From contig DATMMO010000320.1 of assembly GCA_035569695.1 (NCBI GenBank), positions 1-15,444 of the forward strand: 15,444 nt of DNA, in the 5' to 3' direction. The notes beneath the pieces were generated by a model. The model saw only the letters and a list, made by a program, of their open reading frames with translations, had not been told where the DNA came from and made no database searches. Position numbers and translations under genes: made by a program. This DNA is from DASXMT01 sp035569695. Its GTDB lineage: Bacteria; Actinomycetota; Acidimicrobiia; Acidimicrobiales; RAAP-2. Position 1 is the first letter of the stretch. Every line of letters starts with the position of its first letter. Below are positions 6,374 to 12,223 of the stretch, piece after piece.

Positions 6374-7380
6374 ACGGACCACCACCCCCACCCCCGAGCG
6401 TCGAGGGCCCGGTGGGAGCGGCACCCGCCGGCGACCTGCCCGAGGCCGCCCTCACCCGCCTGGCCGAAGGGGCTGCACCCGGGGGCACGTGGACCAGTGA
6501 CCTGTCCGTCTCCGAGCTCTCGGCCGTGGAGCGCTGCGGCTTCACCCCCGCCGGCATGGTGGTGGGCATGACCGTCTACCAGTTCGGGCTGCAGGGCTAT
6601 GGGTTGTACCGGTCTTCGGGGGCCATGGGCGGATCGTCCATGGGGAGCCTGTACATGACCCCGGCGTGGGCCGGCGGCTACCAGAAGGCCTATATCTGCC
6701 AACATGGCATGTACGGCCACCTGCCCGGGTACAACTACGAGGACCTCTGGTACGAGCAGGGCCTGACCGAGGCGTACACCCTCGCCATCGATCGACTGCG
6801 GGAAGAGGCCGCCCTCCTCGAGGCCCACGGGGTGGTCGGCGTGCGCTACGAATCCCGCCGCCTGCCGCTGACCACGTCCGCTCCGGTCATCGAGATCCGC
6901 ATGGTGGGGACGGCCATCCGGCGGCAGGGCTCGCCCCTGCTGTCCGAGCCGTTCACCTCCCATCTCTCGGGCCAGCAGTTCGCCAAGCTCATGGACACCG
7001 GTTGGGTCCCTGGAGCAATGGTCGTGGGAGTCGGGGCCATCCGTTCCTATGGCGGTTGCGTGGTGGGCGACGGGACCGCATCCAGTGCCGGGGCCTTCGG
7101 CCAATACCAGTCGGGGGAGTTCCGTCAGCGATCCGACGCCATCCAGCACTGTCGGCGATTCGCCGTCGACCGGTTGGAGACCCACGCCACCGGCTACGGG
7201 GAGCGGGTGGTCGGGGTGGACGTGGCCGCGCAATTCCACAGCACCATGGAGGACACCATGCTGGTGGAGAACGTCATGCTGGGCACGGCCGTCCGTCGGT
7301 TCGGCCACATCCGCGATTCCCACCCGGCGCGGGTGACGGTGGGATTGGCCGACGTGACCCGGTCCGGCGCCGTGACCTGA
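6370..7380 (+). CDS. Two-domain YbjQ/UPF0145 protein, copy 2 (divergent, with Gly/Tyr-rich insert)
   Basis: This is a 336-residue paralogue of its two neighbours. The N-terminus is a proline-rich tail (NGPPPPPPS). Domain A (about 40-183) starts TWTSDLSVSELSAVERCGF and GMVVGMTVYQFGL. It is then interrupted by about 50 Gly/Tyr/Met-rich residues (75-130) before TEAYTLAIDRLREEAALLEAHGVVGVRY and MVGTAI. Domain B (about 194-308) has FTSHLSGQQF, a Gly/Ser-rich loop with C230, then RRFAVDRLETHATGYGERVVGVDV and MLGTAV. It is the most diverged member and lacks the CVYHV element found in domain B of copies 1 and 3. The start GTG at 6370 overlaps the previous TGA by 4 bases and has no Shine-Dalgarno, so translation probably depends on coupling. 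It ends in the TGATG overlap with copy 3. Confidence 0.85.
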   Translation: MNGPPPPPPSVEGPVGAAPAGDLPEAALTRLAEGAAPGGTWTSDLSVSELSAVERCGFTPAGMVVGMTVYQFGLQGYGLYRSSGAMGGSSMGSLYMTPAWAGGYQKAYICQHGMYGHLPGYNYEDLWYEQGLTEAYTLAIDRLREEAALLEAHGVVGVRYESRRLPLTTSAPVIEIRMVGTAIRRQGSPLLSEPFTSHLSGQQFAKLMDTGWVPGAMVVGVGAIRSYGGCVVGDGTASSAGAFGQYQSGEFRQRSDAIQHCRRFAVDRLETHATGYGERVVGVDVAAQFHSTMEDTMLVENVMLGTAVRRFGHIRDSHPARVTVGLADVTRSGAVT

Positions 7381-8363
7381 TGAGCGGGGAACGGCAGCGG
7401 CCAGAGCCACCGAAAGCACCGAGCCCTTCCCCGCCAGCCCAGCCAGCCCAGCCATCCGAGGCCCACATGGCCGACCTGGCCCTCGATGCCCTGCGCCGGC
7501 CGCCGGGAGGATCGGGAGGAGGGAACCGGGCGTCGAGCTCAGGCCACCATCGCGCCGTGTCCACCGACTTCAGTGTGGACGAGGCGATCCTGGTCGAGGG
7601 AACGGGACATGAGCCCCTGGGCCTGGTCACCGGGTCGGCCATCTACCGTCCGCCGTTCTGGGGGCGGTACGGGGTGGCCATGCGGGAGAACCGCGAGCTG
7701 GCCGACCTGTCGAACAGCCTGCACGCCGCCCGCACCATCGCCATGGGTCGGCTCCGGGCCGACGCGGCGGCACTGCACGCCGATGGCGTGGTCGGGGTGA
7801 GGCTCGAGTTCGAGGGGGCAGAGGGAAAGGGCCGGGACTACCGGTTCAACGCCATCGGCACCGCCATCCGGGCCACCCGGCACGCCACGGTGCGGGCCAA
7901 TGACCCCCCCTCCGACGGTTTGCCGCCGCCTCGGGGCGAGGTGTTCACCAGCGACCTGAGCGGTCGGGACTTCGCCCTTCTGGCCCGAGCCGGGTACGTG
8001 CCCGCCGGCATGGTGATGGGGGTGTGCGTGTACCACGTGGCCCGGCGGCAGTTCGGCGACTGGCTCAAGACCCAGAACGCCAACATCGAGCTCGAGCTCA
8101 TCACCACTGCCCTGTACGACTCCCGCGAGCTGGCCATGGAGCGCATGCAAGAGGAGTCGCATGCCCTCGGGGCCGATGGCATCGTCGGCGTGCGCATCCA
8201 GGAGGAGACGCACGTGTGGGGGAGCCACGTCATCGAGTTCCTGGCCATCGGCACCGCCGTGCGGCTGGTGGCCGACGAGCACCGCACGCTTGCTCCCGAC
8301 ATGGTCGTTCCCCTCGACGACCTCACCGTGGAGACCGACCCCCGCAAGCTCCGGGGCCGGTAG
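7380..8363 (+). CDS. Two-domain YbjQ/UPF0145 protein, copy 3
   Basis: This is a 327-residue paralogue. Residues 1-60 are a Pro/Ser/Gly-rich, probably disordered leader (SPSPPAQPAQPSE). Domain A (about 60-163) has STDFSVDEAILVEGTGHEPLG, GLVTGSAIYRPPF, ARTIAMGRLRADAAALHADGVVGVRL and FNAIGTAI. Domain B (about 188-294) has FTSDLSGRDFALLARAGY, GMVMGVCVYHVAR, SRELAMERMQEESHALGADGIVGVRI and WGSHVIEFLAIGTAV. Domain B is nearly the same as domain B of copy 1, including 32 identical bases (6272-6303 and 8223-8254). The ATG at 7380 shares its A with the preceding TGA, and there is no Shine-Dalgarno. The gene ends the operon, facing the convergent acyl-CoA dehydrogenase across 79 bp. A basic tail ends in PRKLRGR. 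Confidence 0.87.
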   Translation: MSGERQRPEPPKAPSPSPPAQPAQPSEAHMADLALDALRRPPGGSGGGNRASSSGHHRAVSTDFSVDEAILVEGTGHEPLGLVTGSAIYRPPFWGRYGVAMRENRELADLSNSLHAARTIAMGRLRADAAALHADGVVGVRLEFEGAEGKGRDYRFNAIGTAIRATRHATVRANDPPSDGLPPPRGEVFTSDLSGRDFALLARAGYVPAGMVMGVCVYHVARRQFGDWLKTQNANIELELITTALYDSRELAMERMQEESHALGADGIVGVRIQEETHVWGSHVIEFLAIGTAVRLVADEHRTLAPDMVVPLDDLTVETDPRKLRGR

Positions 8364-8382
8364 CCGGCATTCGGGGCACGAA

Positions 8383-8412
8383 GTCAGGGGTGTGGTGCAG
8401 GCGCCTCCTGAC
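8383..8412. terminator. Hairpin between convergent genes
   Basis: GTCAGGGG (8383-8390) pairs with CTCCTGAC (8405-8412) over 8 bp with one G-U pair and a 14-base loop. It lies 19 bp past the YbjQ copy 3 stop and 30 bp past the stop of the convergent AidB-like gene. There is no U-tract, as is common in high-GC actinobacteria. It could serve both directions. Confidence 0.4.
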
Positions 8413-8442
8413 CGCCGGTCACCCAGCCCCGGTCGCCCCCGA

Positions 8443-10236
8443 TCAGCCGGCCAGGTCCTCCACTGCAATCGGTCCGTATCGGACCAGCGGCTCGAACTGG
8501 TCGAGCACGGTGCGGTCGCTGTCGCCGATCCCCCGGAGCGGGGCAGTGCCCAGGCGCCGGCTGCAGAACCGCCGGGCCACGGCCGCCTTGCGGGCATCGC
8601 CGTCCCGGTCGAGGGACCAGGCCGCCTCCTCCACCACGAGCGCGCCCTCGGCCGTGTCGGCCAGGAGTTCGGCGAAGCGGCGGGAGTGGAGCAGAGCCAG
8701 GTCGTCGTCCAGGCCGGCCAGCACCTTCACCGCCTCGGTGGCGTCGTTCAAGGCGGCGGCCACGCCGTCGACCGCCGGGGCCAGCACCGGGTGGGAAGCG
8801 CCGTGGTCGATGGCCCGCTCGACCCGGGCAAACAGGGCCTCGTGGGCGTTCTCGCCCCGCACGGCCCGGCGGACGTCGATGCACAGGATGTTCTCGGTCC
8901 CTTCCCAGATGGTGTGGCACTGGGCGTCGCGGAGCTGTCGGGCCATGGGCCAGTCCTCCATGTAGCCGTTGCCCCCGAACACCTCCAGGGCGTTGCTGGC
9001 CGCCCACAGGGCCACCCGGGTGCAGCGCATCTTGGCCAGGGGGATGAGGATGCGGCGCAACAACCGGCCCTCCTCCGGGTCGACCGCGGTCCGGCTGGAG
9101 CCCGCACACTCGTAGCTGATGGCCATGCCCGCCTCCAGGTCGACCAGCATGTCGACCAGGGTCTCCCGCACCAGGGGGTAGCTGTCGATCCGGTTGCCCC
9201 ACTGCTTGCGCTGGGCCGCGTAGATGGCCGCCTCCAGGAACGACCGGCGGTGGATGCCCAGACCCATGAGCGACACGCCGAAGCGGCTGCCGTTGACCAT
9301 CTCCATCATGCGGTTGATGCCCCGACCGTCCCGGGCCGCGTCGGGCGCCACCACGCCGGAGCCGCCGGCTGCGCCCGGGGCGCCCGAGCCACCGGGCTCA
9401 CTGCCGGCCAGCCAGGCTCGCGCCCCGTCAAGGGTGACCTCGCCGGTGGGCACGCCGACCGTTCCCAGTTTGGGCTTCAGCCGCTTGATGACGAACCCGT
9501 TGGGCGATCCGTCGGGCAGCCGGCTGGGCACGATGAAGGTGGCCAGCCCCCGGCTGCCCTCGGGGGCGCCTTCGGGCCGGGCCAACACGATGAACACGTC
9601 GGCGTCGACGTTGGAGCAGAAATGCTTGTCTCCGACCAGGACCCACTCGTCGCCGTCCTGGACGGCCCGGGTGGTGTTGGCCCCGACGTCGGAGCCGCCC
9701 TGGCGCTCCGTCAGGAACATCCCGCCCTCCCAGGCCACCTCGGGGTCGAGGGAGGTGAGCTTGGCCAGCACGTCGTCGCGGACCGCGGCCGGGGCGTAGC
9801 GCTCGACGATGTCGGCGGCGCCGCCGGTCATGCCCAGACCGCAGTACACGGCGGTTTCGGCTTGGCTGACCAGGTAGGAGAGCGAGGCGGTGATCACGGC
9901 GGGCACCGGCCGCCCGGCGTGGGCGGGGAGGCCGACGAACCCGTTGCGGATGAGGTCGGCCTTGTTGGCCAGCCACGACGGGTGGTGGACGACCTCGCCC
10001 ACGTCGAAGCCCCAGCGGTCGTACCGGTTGAGCACCGGTCCATGGGCGTCGGTGACCTCGGCCCGGGCGGCCAGGGTGCGCCCCACCAGGTCGCCGTAGC
10101 GGGAGACGTGTTCCTCGGCGAACGAGCGGTCGTCGGGATCGGGGAGATACCGATCCAGCAGGAGGGACAGGTTGGGGTCGAGTTGATACCAATCGTTTCC
10201 GATGGCCTGATCGAGTTCGGCGTAGTCGGGAAGCAT
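8443..10236 (-). CDS. AidB-like acyl-CoA dehydrogenase family protein
   Basis: This is a flavin-dependent acyl-CoA dehydrogenase-fold protein of the AidB type. E. coli AidB belongs to the adaptive alkylation response, and its physiological substrate is unclear. Visible motifs are FLTERQGGSDVGANTT (174-189), WVLVGDKHFCSN (198-209), FIVPSRLPDGSPNGFVIKRLK (234-254), NGSRFGVSLMGLGIHRRSF (315-333), EVFGGNGYMEDWPMARQLRDAQ (418-439) and TIWEGTENILCIDVRRAV (442-459). The last keeps the Glu at the usual catalytic position. A Gly/Ala/Pro-rich stretch (about 279-303) interrupts the normally continuous AWLxGExGRG segment. I chose the ATG at 10236 (597 residues), which follows TACGAT by 7 bases. An in-frame ATG at 10290 would add 18 residues without family support (615 in total). 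The gene is divergent from marR and may share its regulator. Confidence 0.87.
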   Translation of the reverse strand: MLPDYAELDQAIGNDWYQLDPNLSLLLDRYLPDPDDRSFAEEHVSRYGDLVGRTLAARAEVTDAHGPVLNRYDRWGFDVGEVVHHPSWLANKADLIRNGFVGLPAHAGRPVPAVITASLSYLVSQAETAVYCGLGMTGGAADIVERYAPAAVRDDVLAKLTSLDPEVAWEGGMFLTERQGGSDVGANTTRAVQDGDEWVLVGDKHFCSNVDADVFIVLARPEGAPEGSRGLATFIVPSRLPDGSPNGFVIKRLKPKLGTVGVPTGEVTLDGARAWLAGSEPGGSGAPGAAGGSGVVAPDAARDGRGINRMMEMVNGSRFGVSLMGLGIHRRSFLEAAIYAAQRKQWGNRIDSYPLVRETLVDMLVDLEAGMAISYECAGSSRTAVDPEEGRLLRRILIPLAKMRCTRVALWAASNALEVFGGNGYMEDWPMARQLRDAQCHTIWEGTENILCIDVRRAVRGENAHEALFARVERAIDHGASHPVLAPAVDGVAAALNDATEAVKVLAGLDDDLALLHSRRFAELLADTAEGALVVEEAAWSLDRDGDARKAAVARRFCSRRLGTAPLRGIGDSDRTVLDQFEPLVRYGPIAVEDLAG

Positions 10237-10243
10237 GTGGTCG

Positions 10244-10249
10244 ATCGTA
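10244..10249 (-). promoter_or_regulatory. -10 element for the AidB-like gene (leaderless)
   Basis: On the minus strand this is TACGAT, followed by 7 bases and then the ATG at 10236. No Shine-Dalgarno lies near this start, so a leaderless message is plausible. This also supports the shorter start over the ATG at 10290. Confidence 0.45.
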
Positions 10250-10284
10250 TGCCTGCTCGGTTCCTCTGGGCCGTCGGTCGCCCG

Positions 10285-10313
10285 TTGCATTAGTTAGCCG
10301 AACTAACTATTAT
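10285..10313 (+). promoter_or_regulatory. Promoter of marR (TTGCAT-17-TATTAT)
   Basis: A -35 TTGCAT (10285-10290) and a -10 TATTAT (10308-10313) are separated by exactly 17 bp. The expected transcript start, 6-7 bases on, falls at the GTG start codon (10320), so the message is probably leaderless. The spacer is almost entirely the palindromic operator. Confidence 0.65.
10291..10309. promoter_or_regulatory. Palindromic operator, probable MarR binding site
   Basis: TAGTTAG-CCGAA-CTAACTA is a perfect 7-bp inverted repeat with a 5-bp centre, the size and symmetry of MarR-family operators. It fills the -35/-10 spacer of the adjacent marR gene and lies upstream of the divergent AidB-like gene. Binding would block RNA polymerase at marR and could also control the divergent gene. 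That this MarR is the binder is an inference from position. Confidence 0.7.
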
Positions 10314-10319
10314 GGAGAC

Positions 10320-10871
10320 GTGACCACCACGACAAGAGCAGCCGACCGAGCAGCCACCGACGACACCGCAGCCGTCGGTGGAGCGGCAACCGATGCCGGC
10401 TCCGCTGAGGCTGCCCCCGGCGAAAGCCTGCCCGTCGGTATCGATCAATCGGAGGCCGAGCTGGCTTCCCGGCTCCGCCTCAGCGTCACCCGGCTCCACC
10501 GGCGACTGCGCCAGCACAACGTGGGGGGCCTCACGCCGTCCCAGGCATCTGCCCTGGCCTCCATCAACCGCTTGGGTGCGCCCACGTTGGGCGAGCTGGC
10601 CGTGACCGAGTCCATCCAGCCGCCATCGATGACCAGGATCGTGGGCAACCTGGAAGCGGCCGGCTATGTGAAGCGGGTGGTGGACCCGGCCGACCGGCGA
10701 GTGGCCCGGGTCACCCTCTTGGCCTCCGGACGAAAGGTGCTCCAGCAGAACCGGTCGTTGAAGAACGCCTTTTTGGCTCGGCAGCTACACCAGCTCGACG
10801 AGGGGGAGCGGGTGGCGCTCGACCAGTTGACCGTGCTCCTTGAGCGCCTCTTGGAGCTGGAAGAGCTATGA
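10320..10871 (+). CDS. MarR-family transcriptional regulator
   Basis: This is a 183-residue winged-helix repressor. About 40 Ala/Thr/Asp-rich, probably disordered residues precede the domain. The DNA-binding part spans LTPSQASALASINRLGAPTLGELA (71-94), the recognition helix region QPPSMTRIVGNLEAAGYVKRV (100-120) and the wing DPADRRVARVTLLASG (122-137), which matches the family DxRxxxxxLT pattern. The C-terminal helix (RQLHQLDEGERVALDQLTVLLERLL) is the dimerisation element. The start is GTG at 10320, placed at the expected transcript start of a strong promoter whose spacer is a perfect palindrome, so autorepression is likely. The stop overlaps a 7-codon mini-ORF leading to the MFS exporter. 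By analogy with other marR-MFS pairs the ligand may be an exported small molecule, but its identity is unknown. Confidence 0.92.
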   Translation: MTTTTRAADRAATDDTAAVGGAATDAGSAEAAPGESLPVGIDQSEAELASRLRLSVTRLHRRLRQHNVGGLTPSQASALASINRLGAPTLGELAVTESIQPPSMTRIVGNLEAAGYVKRVVDPADRRVARVTLLASGRKVLQQNRSLKNAFLARQLHQLDEGERVALDQLTVLLERLLELEEL

Positions 10872-10911
10872 GCAGGCGGGACGCCCGATGAACGGGCGGC
10901 ACGCACCATGA
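10868..10911 (+). repeat. 20-bp direct repeat forming two chained 7-codon mini-ORFs
   Basis: Two 20-bp units (10868-10887 and 10888-10907) match at 15 of 20 positions, and each starts with ATGA. The first encodes MSRRDAR and stops at 10891. The second encodes MNGRHAP and stops at 10911. Each start overlaps the previous stop as ATGA: marR stop, mini-ORF 1, mini-ORF 2, then the MFS start at 10908. The peptides probably do not matter. The geometry suggests ribosomes pass along by reinitiation. Confidence 0.5.
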
Positions 10912-12206
10912 GTGCTGTGGGTGTGGCCACCCGACGGACGTTTCAGTCCCTCCGGGTCCGGAACTACCGGCTGTACTTCACGGCCCAGCTCATCTCCAAT
11001 TCGGGCACCTGGATGGACCGGGTTGCTCAGGCCTGGCTGGTGCTGCACCTGACCGGTAGTGGCTTCGACCTCGGGATCGTCACCGGGCTTCAGTTCTTGC
11101 CCATGCTCCTCTTCGGGCCGTGGGGCGGCCTGGTGGCCGACCGGGTCAACAAACGAAGGCTGCTGTACTTCACCCAGGCGGGCGGGGGCCTCATCGCCCT
11201 GGCCCTCGGCATCCTGGTGGAGACCCATGCCGTTCGCCTGTGGCAGGTGTTCCTGCTCGCATTCCTGCTCGGGGTGACCAACCTCTTCGACAACCCGGCG
11301 CGCCAGACGTTCGTGTTCGAGATGGTGGGCAAGGAGGACCTTCCCAATGCCGTCAGCCTGAACTCGGTGGTGATGAACGCCTCCCGGGTGGTAGGGCCGG
11401 CCGTGGGCGGGGTGGTGATCACCGTGGTCGGACTGGGCGCGTGCTTCCTGGCCAACGCGGCTTCGTTCCTGGCTGTCCTGGTGGCGCTGGCCCTGATGCG
11501 GACGAGCGAGCTTCACACCATCGCCCCCGTGGTCCGGGCCAAAGGCCAGCTCCGTGATGGGTTCCGCTATGTCTGGCGGACTCCCTCGCTGCGCAACACA
11601 TTGATCGCCATGGCCGTCATCGGGATCTTCGCCTACAACTTCCAGGTCACCCTGGCCCTCCTGGCTACCGTGACCTTCCACGGTGGAGCCGGCGCCTACG
11701 CCGTGTTGACCTCGTGCATGGGTGTCGGGGCCATCGCCGGAGGGCTGACCGTGGCCCACCGCGGGCGCCCCACGCCCCGGCTCCTCCAAGGGGTGGCCCT
11801 GACCTTCGGGGCCCTCCTGGCCGTGGTGGCCGTGGCCCCCAGCCTTGCTTTCGCCGCCGTAGTCATCGTGTTCATGGGCGCTGCCTCGATTGCCTTCATC
11901 GCCACCGCCAACTCCGAGCTGCAGCTCGAGGCCGAGCCGGCCATGCGAGGCCGGGTCATGGCTCTGTATTCCATGGCCTTCCTGGGCAGCACCCCGATCG
12001 GTGGACCGCTCATCGGGGGCATCAGCGAATGGACCAACCCGCGGGTAGCCATCGCCGTCGGAGCGATCGCCACCCTCGCTGCCGCGGGCGTCCTCCGCTG
12101 GCGATACCGAGCCGGACAGGCCGCCGCCACCGCCGGGTTGTCCGACAACGTAGCGTCGGCGCCCGACGTCGAGCCGGCTGGCGAGGTCGTCACCGAGGTG
12201 GCCTGA
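10908..12206 (+). CDS. MFS transporter (DHA3/EntS-like exporter)
   Basis: This is a 432-residue integral membrane transporter of the major facilitator superfamily, in the proton-driven DHA3 group that includes the EntS siderophore exporter and several drug exporters. The opening FQSLRVRNYRLYFTAQLIS then WMDRVAQAWLVLHLTGS (35-51) is characteristic, as is FLPMLLFGPWGGLVADRVNKRRLL (63-86), which holds the loop 2-3 motif A. DNPARQTFVFEMVGKEDLPNAVSLNS and NASRVVGPAVGG are further hallmarks of this group. MRGRVMALYSMAFLGSTPIGGPLIGG marks the second half, and a hydrophilic tail of about 25 residues follows the last helix. It lies 36 bp after marR, linked by mini-ORFs. Its own start has no good Shine-Dalgarno. 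The control region implies induction when MarR is released. The substrate is unknown. Confidence 0.9.
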   Translation: MSAVGVATRRTFQSLRVRNYRLYFTAQLISNSGTWMDRVAQAWLVLHLTGSGFDLGIVTGLQFLPMLLFGPWGGLVADRVNKRRLLYFTQAGGGLIALALGILVETHAVRLWQVFLLAFLLGVTNLFDNPARQTFVFEMVGKEDLPNAVSLNSVVMNASRVVGPAVGGVVITVVGLGACFLANAASFLAVLVALALMRTSELHTIAPVVRAKGQLRDGFRYVWRTPSLRNTLIAMAVIGIFAYNFQVTLALLATVTFHGGAGAYAVLTSCMGVGAIAGGLTVAHRGRPTPRLLQGVALTFGALLAVVAVAPSLAFAAVVIVFMGAASIAFIATANSELQLEAEPAMRGRVMALYSMAFLGSTPIGGPLIGGISEWTNPRVAIAVGAIATLAAAGVLRWRYRAGQAAATAGLSDNVASAPDVEPAGEVVTEVA

Positions 12207-12223
12207 GGCGGCCAAGCGAGGGG

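Noticed and set aside
8161..10293. A 710-codon plus-strand open frame opposite the AidB-like gene
   Set aside because: It is the antisense shadow of a well-supported acyl-CoA dehydrogenase. Its translation is Gly/His/Val/Asp-rich with no recognisable motif, as expected for GC-rich reverse frames.
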